From contig NC_090729.1 in the NCBI RefSeq assembly GCF_036898095.1, positions 69,173,224 to 69,237,223 on the forward strand: a stretch of DNA of 64,000 bases. Reading direction: 5' to 3'. This stretch comes from Palaemon carinicauda. Its lineage: Eukaryota > Arthropoda > Malacostraca > Decapoda > Palaemonidae. Below, piece by piece: positions 22,061-33,166 of this stretch. The notes beneath the pieces were generated by a model. It did not search any database. It was given only the letters and a program-made list of their open reading frames with translations, and was not told the DNA's origin. How positions within the stretch are numbered: position 1 is the stretch's first letter; every line of letters begins with the position of its first letter. The position numbers and the translations under genes were made by a program.

Positions 22061-23049
22061 AACTAGCCTCGTGGGAACTCTTTCATCGCTGGAGTAGTTT
22101 ATCTCTCTGGGGAGACTCAACCTATGCCCTTTCCTATTTCACCTAAAACATTGGAATAAGGAGAAGGGCTTAGTGAGTATCTCTTTCCCAATCTCCAACT
22201 CAGTCTAGACATGTCTGACTTGGTGGGACAGCAACATCAGACTTCGAGAAGGTCTTTCTCTTGCGATCAAGAACCCAAACCATGTGTTGTTTTCAGATGC
22301 AGCGGATTTGGGTTAGGGAGCTCCACTGGACAGTCTGGAAGGCTCGGTTCTTTGATCCACGGATCAGAAGGAACTCCATTTAAGGCAGTAACATCTTTCC
22401 TTTGGCGAGATTTGTGCAGAAATGAATGTCTTGGCGGACGGCCTCAGCAGAAGAGGACAAGTCATCTCCATGGAGTGGACGTTGCATAAGACTGTGTGCG
22501 AGAAGCTATGGATGACATGGGGTCTACCCACCATAGATCTTTTTGCTACTCTCTCTGACAAAGAGGCTCTCGACTTATTGCTTTCCAGTTCCAGATCCAG
22601 AGGCAGCTCACATAGACGCTTTCCTGCTGGACTGGTCTCACCTGGACGTTTATGCCTTTCCACCTTTCAAGATCCTAGACAAGGTGCTGCAGAAGTTCAC
22701 CTCTCACGAAGGGACCAGGTTGACATTGGTTGCTCCACTCTGGCCCGCCAGAGAGTGGGTCACAGAGGTACTTCAATGGCTGGTAGACGTTCCAAGGAGT
22801 CTACCTTTAAGGATGGATCTCTTACGGCAGCCCCACGTAAGGAGTCTTCATCAAAGCCTCCCCGTGCTTCGTCTGACTGCCTTCAGACTATCGAAAGACT
22901 CTCAAGAGCTCGAGGATTTTCGAAGGAGGCAGCCAGAGCGATTGCGAGAGCTAGGAGAGCATCTACCATCAAGGTCTATCAGTCGAAGTGGGAAGTCTTT
23001 AGAGACTGGTGCAAGTCATCATCCATTTCCTCTTCCAGTACCTCTGTAG
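22061..23049 (+). pseudogene. RNase H and methyltransferase-like region of C, degraded
   Basis: RNase H survives poorly: an LFSDAADLG-like start near 22290, and MNVLADGLSRRG near 22422. Then the MT-like block: DLFAT, YCFPVPDPEAAHIDAF, YAFPPFKIL, LVAPLWPAREWV and LLRQPHV, ending around 22850. Several frame changes. The block from about 22740 is also covered by the YR frame. Confidence 0.75.
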
Positions 23050-23949
23050 CCCAAATTGCAGACTTTCTCCTACATCTGAGAAATGTTCGCTCCCTCTCAG
23101 CGCCCACTATTAAGGGCTACAGGAGCATGTTGGCATCTGTGTTCAGACATAGAGGCTTAGATCTGTCCAATAATAGAGATCTCCAAGATCTCCTTAAGTT
23201 CTTCGAGACCTCTAAGGAGCGTTGTATGGCAACTCCTGGATGGAACTTAGACGTGGTCCTAAGGTTCCTAATGTCCGACAGGTTTGAGCCATTACATTCA
23301 GCCTCCCTGAAGGATCTCACCCTCAAGACGCTTTTCTTAGTGTGCTTGGCTTCGGCTAAAAGGGTCAGTGAGATCCATGCCTTCAGTAGGAACATCGGCT
23401 TTTCTACAGATAAAGCCACATGTTCACTTCAGCTTGGTTTTCTTGGCCAAAAATGAACTGCCTTCTCGTCCTTGGCCTAAGTCATTTGATATACCTTGCC
23501 TGTCAGAGATCGTAGGCAACGAGCTTGAAAGAGTGCTGTGTCCAGTTAGAGCTCTGAAGTTTTATTTAGCTCGGACTAAATCCTTACGAGGTGGATCTGA
23601 GGCCTTGTGGTGCTCAGTTAAGAAGCCTTCATTGCCTATATCAAAGAATGCTTTGTCATATTTTGTTAGATTTTTAATCCGAGAGGCTCATTCTCACTTG
23701 AGTGAAAAAGATTGTTGCTTGCTTAAGGTTGAGACGCACGAAGTAAGAGCTATAGCAACTTCCGTGGCCTTTAAGCAAAACAGATCTCTGCGAAGTATTA
23801 TGGACGCGACCGTTTGGAGAAGCAAGTCGGTATTCGCGTCATTTTACTTAAAAGATGTCCAGACTCTTTATGAGGACTGCTACACACTGGGTCCATTCGT
23901 TGCAGCGAGTGCAGTAGTGGGTAAGGGTTCTACCACTACATTCCCTTAA
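22860..23949 (+). pseudogene. Tyrosine recombinase of C, one frameshift
   Basis: Core-binding domain from LQTIERLSRARGF through DFLLHLRNVRSL. The catalytic domain has SAKRVSEIHAF (Arg I), THEVR (His and Arg II), and FYLKDV with the Tyr nucleophile; W and K positions also look conserved. A single frame change near 23436-23455, at an A-run, separates the two halves, and no other stop lies between. This is the least damaged family II recombinase in the window. A sister copy of C could supply activity to B1 and B2; that is inference. Confidence 0.9.
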
Positions 23950-24335
23950 TTCCAATATCCTTTTAATCTTCTCTTGAAATGTTTTTAATTGGGTTGTACG
24001 GAAGGCTAAGAAGCCTTTCGCATCCTTTTTGATTTGGCGGGTGGTCAAATATCATTTCTTGAGAGCGCCCAGATTAAGGGTTTTGATGAGGTCCTGTTGT
24101 ATGGGTTGTCGCCCTGGATACTTCAGCTCCTGGGAGTCTTTCAGCATCCTAAGAGGATGTCTGGGCTTCGTGAGGAAAGCGGACTAACAAGGCAGAGTAA
24201 TCGTTAGAGTCAGCTTCCTTACCAGGTACCTATATTTATTTGGGTTTTGTTATGATATAACTGTCAAAAACTCTAAGCATATACGCCGTAAACTGTATTA
24301 ATACTGGTCTCTACCCACCACCATGGGTGTGAATC

Positions 24336-24430
24336 AGCTATTATATATTCACCGGCTAAGTTTAATATTTAAAAATGATATTTTGATTATAAAATAAATT
24401 TTTGAATATACTTACCCGGTGAATATATAA
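24336..24430 (+). other. Internal complementary region of C
   Basis: Reverse complement of the left end (AGCTATTATATATTCACCGG to TTAATATTT), then AAAAAT (24371-24376), then reverse complement of the right end. Same layout as in B1 and B2 despite unrelated flanking bases. Confidence 0.92.
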
Positions 24431-24456
24431 ATTAAAGGCCCCCTCTTCCTCCCCGA

Positions 24457-24620
24457 TAGAGACCCAGCGGGATGAGAAGAACTGGAGCTGTTTACATGTA
24501 TATGCGGTATCTGGCCGATAGTCGGCGCTGGTGGGCACACCCGCTACCTTCATGGCGATCGCTCGCGAGTTTTTGAATTCTGTCGAGCCGTCGGAGACGT
24601 CAGCTATTATATATTCACCG
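24457..24620 (+). repeat. Right inverted terminal repeat of C
   Basis: Inverse of the left ITR; followed by the right-end-specific stretch to 24660. Confidence 0.9.
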
Positions 24621-24750
24621 GGTAAGTATATTCAAAAATTTATTTTATAATCAAAATATAATTTTTCCCTGTTGGAGACCCTGGGCTTATAGTATCTTGC
24701 TTTTCCAACTAGGGTTGTAGCTTGGATAGTAATAATAATAATAATAATAA

Positions 24751-25203
24751 TACTGACACACTCAAGTACTGAGTCCCTGGGCTTTTAGCCAAAGCCAGTA
24801 ATGGCCGGGACTTACCACCCTTCCTAAGGGTTGAGTTACCCATATTAAATAGCGTGGTTTGTATTTCAGTTACGGAAGAAATGACAAATTTGTAGATAAT
24901 TTGTATTTTTCCTAACTATACAAACCTTAGCTACTTAATCAAACTTGCCCGCCAGCCCTATCCCCTGTGAAGTCCTACCTCTTAGCAAAGTGAGCTAAAT
25001 CATAGGTGTGTGTGAGGGGGGGGGGGGGGGGTAGCAAGCTACCCCTCCCTATCCCCCGCTAACTAGCGGTAGGGTAGTAAACCCTCGTTAAAATTCTAAT
25101 GGCTCGTCATTTCAGTTACACCGAAAGTAATTACCCATATTAAATAGCTAAGGTTTGTATGGTTAGGAAAAATACAAATTAAATTATATACGAATTTGTC
25201 ATG
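24751..25203 (+). repeat. Element A: 3' end with ICR (24839-24940) and right ITR
   Basis: The ICR reads as reverse complement of the left end (CCATATTAAATAGCGTGG to GGAAGAAAT), then that of the right end (AATTTGTATTTTTCC onward). The right ITR follows, with GTAGCAAGCTAC near 25031, the hairpin CCGCTAACTAGCGG at 25056-25069, and a G-run of more than ten. It ends at GAATTTGTCATG. Confidence 0.9.
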
Positions 25204-25394
25204 TTTCATAAAACGGCCAAAATACAGCCAAGACTATTTATTGTAACGTGCGAAGAATCGCACTGCAGAGTCGCCGACTAAGGTCGGTAGGTAGGCTTTA
25301 AAATCATAAATTTCTTTATTTCCAAAAATTTCTTCGCTGATTATGGGGTGCGTCCTACCACTTGTAGCGTCTTATCACACGGGAAATATGGTAA
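25204..25394. other. Short unclassified spacer
   Basis: Flank between the right end of A and fragment X. No ORF or known repeat seen. Confidence 0.4.
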
Positions 25395-27813
25395 TCCCTG
25401 CTTCCTTATCTGAGACTGGTATTCCTAGGCATATTCATTGAGGCCAGAATACAGAAAGTTTTCCCTCAGGCGTCAGGATCCAGAGACGGGAGAAGATGGC
25501 AAGTCTCTTCCTTTGAGTTACACTACCAGCCTGCAATGGTTACGTCTCATTGGTCACCGTTTAACTCTGGTTTGTCTAGTCTGCAACGGACTCCTATGAA
25601 TCCAATCTCTTCAGTGACAGCCGAAATCTAAGTGGTTCAGCACGAGGAATCTCTGGATACTGTGGTCCCTATGGGACCCGAGCAGAAGATGAACTTGAGA
25701 CGGCAGGTTTCAGACAAGGATCTCCGCTGAGGGGTCGACCTTCTCGTCCCTACCCCAGAATTGATGCTCCTTTCAGATCTATCGAAAGGAGGAGGTGAGG
25801 CCTAGATGCTACACCTTATGGCCTCTGGGCTCTGGTCAGAGTCTGAAAGATAACATCACATAAATCTCCTAGAAATAAGGGCAGCTATCCTAGCCCTACA
25901 GCAGTTCCAAGCCGGTCACTCTATGGTATTGACAAGCGACAACATCGCAGTAGTGGCAGTACCTTTTCGCAACACCTTTGCCATCTAGCAATGGGAATGC
26001 TAAGATGGGCAGAAGACAACTCAGTATCCCTTTCAGCTCACTTCATTTCGGACAAAGGAATGTGCTCGCAGACATCTGAGCAGAGCTAGTCAGGTAGTAC
26101 CCTCCGAGTGGTTTGAATCATCCAGTAACCAACAAAGTCCTGACTTTGTGGGGTTCCCCAACAATGGACCTGTTTGCGACACCCCTAAACAACAAGTTCC
26201 TGGTCAGCTGTTCACCAGTCCCCAGGCCCTATGGCAGGATGCATTCCAGCAGTGGTGGGACAGCATCGACGTTTATGCCATTCCCCCCATTCTGCCTGAC
26301 GAGAAAGGTGCTCAACAATGCCAGATCATCCGCAACCTTGCAATGACCCTCATAACTCTGCTATGGCATTATGTGGAATGGTTTTTAGGCCTTCTTAAGC
26401 TGCTGACGAAAGTCCCAAAAGAGCTCCCCCCAAGACACGATGTAATCAGACAACCACACGTGGACATCTTCCTCAAAGCCGTAGGATCCTTACGTATTCA
26501 CTCCTGGAGGCTATCCAGCATCTCCTCACATGGAGAGGCTTTCGCAGCAAGTTGCGAATAGGATGTATCAGACACCTCCAAAAATCTTTAGCTGCTGTTT
26601 ACCAGGTTAAGTGGACTGCCTTCGGTGGTTGGTGTAGTGGATGGGATATCTCTACTCTCAGTGCCACTTCCTAGCAATTGTGGAGTTTCTTGGATACCTT
26701 CGGGAGGAAAACTTCTTTCGGTCTTTGCGGTAAAAGACTACCACTTGGCCTTTAGCCTTGCCTTTATGCTGAAAGAAGTTATAATTTCCTTTTTGCTGGT
26801 ATTGTCTCTCCTCATATGGAGTTTCGAGGCTACCTATCCTCAGTCAGAAGTTGGACCTCCCCTATGGAGCGAGGTTCGCATCCAATGGTCCCTGAAGGGT
26901 GCCCCGTACAATCCTGGACGCCAAGCATCAGATTTTTACCTGACCTTGAAGACGGTTTTACTGCTCTTGTAGGCTTTGGCCAAGAGCGTTGGTGAACTCC
27001 ATGGTATTTGCTATGACATCTCCCATATAAGGCGATGTGGAGAGGTAATACTCAACTTCATTCTTGGGTGTTTCTCCAGACCTAAAAATGCGGCAGCAAC
27101 AGATCCCATATTCGAACCCTTCCGTATTAGGAGTTTTCATACCGTAACCAATGATCCAGATCAACTGCTACTTTGCCAGGGAAGATCTTGAGGTGCTATC
27201 TCAAGAGAAGTACAAGAGCACACACCCGAGTGGCAGATCTCTTCGTTAGCTTAGGAAAGGTCAAGAGAAGGATCACCAAGATCACGTTCTCTGCACGGAT
27301 TTGCAAGGTCATTGACTGGGCATTGAATCCTAATCCCTCTCCTAAGCTGAGGAGACCTAGTGCTCATGGCAATAGGGCCATGAGTACATCCCTAGAGTCT
27401 AAAAAGAACTACTCTGTGATACACATCCTACAAGCAGGTGTGTGGAAGTGTCAAACGACCTTCACCGCCCACTTCCTGCAAGACATGACCCACAGGAACA
27501 TGGAGATGTTCCCCATAGGCCCTGTGGTGGCTATACAATACAGTAAATGGTTTAAACACATCAGGCTCCTTGATGGACTAGTAGCAGATGGTGGAGGGCA
27601 GAGTTTACCCCGGATTAAGTCTGGGATGAATGATAAGAATGACTTGTGGCTGGTGCCTTGGCCAACCTACAAGCCAGTTACATCCCCCCCCACCTGATAA
27701 CTAGCAGTAGGGTAGTTGCACCTTGCTAAAAAATCTTATGGGTAGTTTCAGCTTTGCCGAAAGTTCATTCCCTAATAAAGAGCTACAGGTTTGTATGGTT
27801 AGGAAAAATACAA
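25395..27813 (+). pseudogene. Fragment X: old family I DIRS copy, RT end to right terminus
   Basis: Begins inside the RT C-terminal region (GAGACTGGTATTCCTAGGCAT) and runs through RNase H, MT-like (FPPF near 26280) and YR to a shortened right ITR (27700-27813). The YR relic (26958-27535) has lost key residues: AKRVSEL reads AKSVGEL, and the nucleophile AHYLQD reads AHFLQD (Tyr to Phe). A 24-bp stretch near 27650 matches the 5' end of the AAT-tail LINE, perhaps a leftover of a lost insertion. Clearly dead and older than A, D or G. Confidence 0.8.
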
Positions 27814-27965
27814 TTGTTCCGTAACTGGAATACAAACCACGTTATTTAATAGGGGTATTACTTTTGGCGTAGCTGAAATGACGAGCCATTAATTTTTAAC
27901 GGGGGTATGGGAGGATAGCTTGCTACCCCCCCCCCATCTCACACACCTGTGCTTGAGCTCACTTG
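27814..27965 (+). repeat. Left inverted terminal repeat of D
   Basis: TTGTTCCGTAACTGGAATAC onward, with GGATAGCTTGCTACC and a C-run. A pyrimidine tract ending CTTTTTCTAG at 28057 precedes the Gag-like ORF. Confidence 0.85.
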
Positions 27966-28085
27966 GCTCTCGGCTCGGATGGTAGTCGGACGTGTCCGCT
28001 TTTATCTTTGCTATCATTTGGCAGCCATTAATGCTTTTGTCTTTTTCTTTTTCTAGTTCTGTTTGTGAAGTTGGCCTCTGCGATC

Positions 28086-31000
28086 ATGCGCACCTGCCCT
28101 GGATTTTCCGACCGCCCCTGTGGAACATTCATGTCGGCGGTCGTGACTGATCCTCACGCCCTTTGTCCTTCTTGTATGGGACAACAGTGTGATAGTAACA
28201 AGAGGTGTAGTGAGTGTAGGGAGTTGTCTATCTCCCAGTGGGAGAGGTTTTCGCGGCGACGGAAGAAGAAGTCCAAACGGGATATTTCTCCTTTGAAGGT
28301 TTCTTTGAAAGGAGAAAAACCCAAGGCCTCCTCTTCCGTTGCCCAAACCTCCTCCGAGGGAGGATATTTCACTAACCTCCCTTTTTCAGCTTTTGTCCTC
28401 CTTGGGGCTTACGGGTTCGGCCTCCAAGGTTTTGCTTAACTACATACGATTGGGTACCTCTGTCAAGCAATCGCCGTCACCGGCAGAGGTTGATCCTCTG
28501 TCTCTTGTCGACGTTGTGGTGTCAGAGGTATCCAATGCAGTATCACCCATCACCTCTGCCTCTTCAAACCCTACGGTAGCTGACGGCTTAGTTTCTCGCG
28601 TCTCTGTTCAGTCTCTCTTGCTGGTGTTTCTTTCCCTCGGGGAAGTTCACTTACAGAGACTCCTCTTCGGAGGACTGCAGAAGGTCAACTTGCTGACCCT
28701 ACGGCCCCCAGAGGGCGCATTCGTCGGAAGGCTCGCCTTCCTCTTCGTCAAAGAGGCCTTCCTTCACCTGCGGTGAGGAGGCTCCTCTTTGATTCAACAC
28801 CTTCGATGCAGTCTACCGCTGAAGAGCCTCGAAAATAATCATCTATCACTGTACCTGTATTGGTCCAGGACCTTTCTGCAGATCGTTCGCTATCTCCTTC
28901 AGTGGAAGGTCGTCCTTTTAAAGGAAACGTCGACCTTCCACACGACAGACCTGCCGACCTGACATCACCCTTTTTACATAGGTCTAACAAGGCTTCACCT
29001 GAGCACGCTATGCGCCAATGAAACCTGACAAGCTCTCTTTAGTAGCTCCTCAGGCCCCATCTCTAAACCCTATCACAGGCCATCAAGGGCATATGCGCCA
29101 ACACGCGCATACATCCCAACAGGAACATAGCTCCATCACGCGCTATGCACGCCCTCACGTGCCCACATTCTCCTGCGCGCCAGGTCTTGCCTGAGCCTAA
29201 GCGCAGGCATTCCCCTACGCGCCCAGCTGTGTGCCAGAACTCATCTGCGCGCCATCAACCTCATGCGTGCCAGCGCTCTCCTACGCGCCAGCGCTCTCCT
29301 GCTCGTCAGTGATCTCCTGCGCGCCAGCTCTCTCCCACGCGCCAGTGCACTTCCGCACGCAATCAGTCTCCTGCCCGCACGCAAATGCGCCCAACAGCTA
29401 ACTCTCCTGCGCACCAATGCTCTACTGATCTGGGCGCTGCTGGGAAGTCAACAAAGCTGGCTTCTCCCACGCGTCAACGAGTACCATCGCGCCAGCGCTC
29501 GCCTTCATGCCAGCGCTCGCCTTCATGCCAGCGCTCGCCAGCGCGCCAGCCTTCTGCCGCATGCATCCGCGAGGATACGCGCGCGAGCTCTCCTATCCTC
29601 TCCAACGGATTCGCGCCAATATTCTATCGCGCGCTTACGCGCCTCACACATTTCAACTGCATGCCCGCGCTCTATGGATCTCACTCCTGCGCGCGCGCCC
29701 TACGGCTGGTACAGGCACGCGCAAACTCTCGCCCGCGCACCCACGCCCTTAACGCATTGATCCTGCAAGCCCGAGCGCGCGAATACTCTCCCCCGCGTGC
29801 ATACGCGTCAACAGTCTCCCGCGTGCGCTCTCGTGCGCCTACAGTCTCCCGCGCGCCTACAGTCTCCTGCGCGCCCGCGCCAGCGCCAGCAGTCTCCCGC
29901 GTGCATGCCCCGGTATTCTCCCTCGCGCATGCCCCGGTATTCTCCCTCGCGCATGCCCCGGTATTCTCCCTCGCGCATGCCCCGGTATTCTCCCTCGCGC
30001 ATGCCCCGGTATTCTCCCCCGCACATGCCCCGGTATTCTCCCTCGCGCATGCCCCGGTATTCTCCCTCGCGCGAGCCCCATTATTCTCCCTCACGCGAGA
30101 CTGCTGAACTACGCACGGCAAGGTCGTCATCATCTCATTCCCCTCCCCGCAAGCGCATACCACTGCGCATTGTGGGAGAAGGGAAACTTCTAGATGGGTC
30201 CAGGATCCCAAAGCCATCACAGGCAAACCCACCAATGATGAGAACTCCTCCCAGGGATCCTTCAATTCCTGTCCCTTCAAAGGGTGTGTCTGACAGCGCA
30301 TCTGTCAGCCAACAGCCCTGGTTCGGTGCACTGATCAGAGCCGTAACGCAGGCTTTCAAGCTTGTCTTCTCTCAATTAGGGCACAGATCCATGGCTGCTT
30401 CTACCCCTTTGAAGAGAAAAAGAGGAGTTCCAGACGCGGTAACTTCCCTAAGGGCGAAACTGACTCCACACAAACCTTCGAGGCAGGTTCCTTCTTCCCC
30501 CCAGGCGGCCTCTCCTTCCTTTTCGGACAAAGATTTCCCGTCCCCAGGGGAATCACGTGAGGAGAGACTTTCCCCCATCGCACCAATGGGGGAAACCCCT
30601 CCTCGCACCGAGGCGTCTACTCAATCGGGGATTGAAAGGAACATGTCTTCCTCGTCAATGTTGGAGTCCTACATCCTTCCCAGGAATTAATCTAAGGATT
30701 CCAAAACATTGCCGAAGTCCTCTACTAGGATTAGGATGGAGCCAGCTAGCCACTCGGGGAACGTCCACGAATCTCCCCAAGAAGAGCCTTTGGGGACAAA
30801 AGGAGACTTCGCTGCAAGTCCTACATCAGGAGGAGACCAGCAAGAGTTGAAACATGCATTTTGGCAAGTTCTGACTCTAATGAGGGCTCTCAATGGGTTT
30901 TCCGACCTAGAGATCCCTCCTCGAGAGGGCAAGGACACGGTCTTGGACTGTGTCTTTGGTACTCAGAAACCTTCCAAGACCAGTGCAGCACTGCCCTGGT

Positions 31001-31793
31001 CTCAAGGGGTTAAGAGTACCAGGGACAAGATCTCTCTACAGCTCTCCGAGGTGTCCTCTTCCAACCGTTCCAGTGCCACCAACAAGCTCCTCCCACCTCC
31101 TCACGTACAGCAGAGGAGGTACTTCGAGATCCTTAAGGAGCCTTGTTTAGCTCTTCCTCTTCATCACTCGTTGGAAGAGCTTACCAGGAGAGTCCCTCTT
31201 AAGAGACTCTCCAACCGGCAGGTCTCGTTGTCGGCAGCCGAGATCCTCAACCAGGAGAAAGTTGCGAAGTGTGCTATGCAAGCCTCTTCGTGGCTCGATA
31301 TCTGGTTGGGGACCTTAGGTAGCCTTATATGTTCTGAGGATTTCTCCAAAGAACATACCAGGAAAGCTTTGGAGACCTTTCTTCTCTCGAGTTTCTGGCC
31401 CACCAAGTCTCGAACATGTGGGCAAATACCATTCTGAAACGTCGAGATGCAGTAGCTGAGAGATTCCATCAGAAGGTCCCTAGCACAGAGATCAATATAG
31501 GCTCAGACATTCCTCTCTAGAGGGATCCATCTTGTTCGAGTCTAAGCATGTGGAACATGCCGCTGAGAGGTGGAGGAAGTCTCATCAAGACTCCCTTCTT
31601 CATAGAGCTTATAGCATCCAAGCCCTATAAGCCTCCAGCACCATAGCAGTCCCGTCCAGTCAAGACCACTAAGACGACAACAGCAGGTAAGACCTCGGTG
31701 TCTAAGCCCTTTCCTGTCAAAGAAAAGAAAGTCAAAAAGTCCTCCAGGGGAGGCAAGAATCCTAGAGGGAACAGCCGAGGCCGCAAACGCTAG
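28086..31793 (+). pseudogene. Gag-like ORF1 of D, RS-rich, broken
   Basis: ATG 28086 (MRTCPGF). The CxxC pair is intact (CPSC, then CSEC), followed by SQWERF and a Lys-rich stretch. The frame breaks after about 28350. The centre, 29200-30100, is a long CQRSP-like and RYSPSR-like Arg/Ser/Pro repeat. The conserved C-terminal domain (30709 onward: ALPWSQGVKSTRDK, KVAKCAMQASSWLDIW, ETFLLSS) ends in the basic GRGRKR-like tail before TAG 31791. RS-rich proteins commonly bind RNA or splicing factors; here that is only suggestive. Confidence 0.7.
29905..30096 (+). repeat. 24-bp coding minisatellite, eight MPRYSPSR units
   Basis: Eight head-to-tail 24-bp units, six encoding MPRYSPSR exactly, the fifth ending SPPH and the eighth starting EPHY. 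DNA-level identity is near complete among units, so the expansion is young compared with the rest of this ORF. Confidence 0.95.
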
Positions 31794-31811
31794 GATAAGC
31801 AGTCCCCCTGC

Positions 31812-32552
31812 ATGTCTACCAGTGGGGGATGCCTACAAAGTTGCTCAAACAGGTGGAAGCAACTCGGGGCCGATTCCTGGACAATCTCTGCGATCAGTCT
31901 AGGATATCGCGTCCCATTCATAACATCTTTACCTCCCCTGACGACGAATCCAGTATCATTGAACTCCCTTGCCATGGGATCGGCAAGGGAGCAAGCCCTT
32001 TGGACAAAAGTCCAGACCCTGTTGAAGAAGGGCGCTCTCCAAGAGGTCCTCGACGGATCTCCAGGCTTCTTCAGTCGACTCTTTCTTGTAAAGAAGGCGT
32101 CTGGAGGCTGGAGACCAGTCATCGACCTCTCAGCTCTGAACAAGTTTGTCAAACAAACTCTGTTCAGCATGGAGACGGCGGACACGGTCAGACTAGCAGT
32201 AAGACTGCAAGACTTCATATGTACACTGGACCTAAAGGACGCATACTTCCAGATCCCAGTCCATCCGTCTTCAAGGAAGTACTCAAGATTCAGCCTAGAC
32301 AACAGAAAGTACCAGTTCAAGGTGCTGTGCTTCGGTCTCTCCACAGCACCACAAATCTTCACCAGAGTGTTCACCCTAGTATCATCTTGGGCACACAGGA
32401 TTGGCATCCGTCTCCTCCGTTATCTGGACGACTGGTTAATCTTAGCAGACTCGGTGACAACCCTCCTTCAACACCGAGGCAAACTTCTGAGACTTTGCCA
32501 AGATCTGGGGATCATGGTAAATCTTGAGAAGTCTTCACTGCTTCCCACTTAA
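31812..32552 (+). pseudogene. Reverse transcriptase of D
   Basis: Full RT core: GGWRPVIDLSALN, CTLDLKDAYFQIPVHP, QFKVLCFGLSTAPQ and RYLDDWLIL, with no stop until TAA 32550-32552 (CAA in A, a C-to-T change). After that stop the frame continues as LVYLGMIIDTNLHKAF. The best-preserved RT of family I here. The preceding Gag-like ORF ends at 31793, overlapping or nearly abutting it. Confidence 0.92.
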
Positions 32553-33152
32553 AGACTGGTATACCTAGGCATGATTATAGACACCAATCTCCACAAAGCC
32601 TTCCCATCAGACTACAGGATAGCAAGGCTGAGGAAGGTCGCAAGACCTTTTCTCAGACGAGAAGAACTTCCAGCCCAATTGTGGTTACGTCTCCTCGGTC
32701 ACCTTTCATTGCTGGCACGTCTAGTTCCCAATGGTCGCCTCAGGATGAGATCCCTCCAATGGCGACTCAAGTCCCAGTGGAATCAAGCGTACGACTTCCC
32801 GGACATCCAGATCCCCATGGGACCTGCAGAACTGACGGAAATCCAGTGGTGGGTGGCAGACGAGAACCTACGGAAAGGAGTGGACCTTCTCGTCCTCCCC
32901 CCGGATTTGATGCTGTTCTTGGATGCTTCAAAAAAAGGTTGGGGGGCCCACGTGCTGCACCACACGACCTCAGGCCTCTGGTCAGAGTCAGAAAAGTACC
33001 TCCACATAAATCTCCTAGAGATGAAGACCTTCTTTCTGGCCCTTCAACAGTTCCAACAGTACCTGGCAAGTCACTCTGTGGTGGTGATGAGCGACAACAC
33101 CACAGTAGTGGTCTACATCAGTAGTGGCCTACATCAACAAGCAAGGAGGTAC
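32553..33152 (+). pseudogene. RNase H of D, cut by B2
   Basis: FLDASKKGWGAHV, INLLEMK and VVMSDNTTVV give three of the acidic sites. A 16-bp tandem duplication (33103-33134, GTAGTGGTCTACATCA twice) shifts the frame about 20 bp before the B2 joint. Beyond B2, 39645-39712 continues the domain (QLSHLAVEILRWAEI-like) before the large deletion. Confidence 0.88.
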
Positions 33153-33166
33153 TTTTTCAATATTAA

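Larger units (their letters stand above)
18259..24666 (+). mobile_element. Element C: longest family II DIRS element
   Basis: About 6.4 kb with ITRs, leader, Gag-like ORF, RT with motif A, RNase H, MT-like domain, YR and ICR. It sits in the 3' tail of the truncated LINE; the uninterrupted LINE reads GGGCTATTTTTCCC there. The left joint is GGGCT-ATTTTT-AAATATT and the right joint ATATA-ATTTTT-CCCTG. The circle junction predicted from its ICR also contains ATTTTT, so integration looks like recombination across that hexamer. Coding regions carry frameshifts, so it is probably inactive, though less damaged than B1 and B2. Confidence 0.9.
16801..24750 (+). mobile_element. 5'-truncated LINE (AAT-tail family) inserted in A, split by element C
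   Basis: Its own sequence is 16801-18258 and 24661-24750. It starts abruptly inside the RT domain, as expected for incomplete target-primed reverse transcription, and ends in an AAT repeat (24729-24750). It matches the - strand LINE at 44595-48480 throughout. Little or no target duplication is visible (TA at most). Confidence 0.92.
2911..25203 (+). mobile_element. Element A: family I DIRS-type retrotransposon split by two nested insertions
   Basis: A YR retrotransposon whose own sequence occupies 2911-9117, 16572-16800 and 24751-25203. The joins are read by alignment to the uninterrupted element G (50360-58238). A stops after CTCAAACCACT at 9117 and resumes with GCAGGTAAACC at 16572; it stops again after TATTGAGT at 16800 and resumes with TACTGACACACTC at 24751. 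Order is left ITR, Gag-like ORF, RT, RNase H/MT-like, YR, 3' region, ICR, right ITR. Its coding regions are broken, so it is not autonomous now. DIRS elements are known to replicate through a circular DNA intermediate and integrate with a tyrosine recombinase, usually without target-site duplication. Confidence 0.9.
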
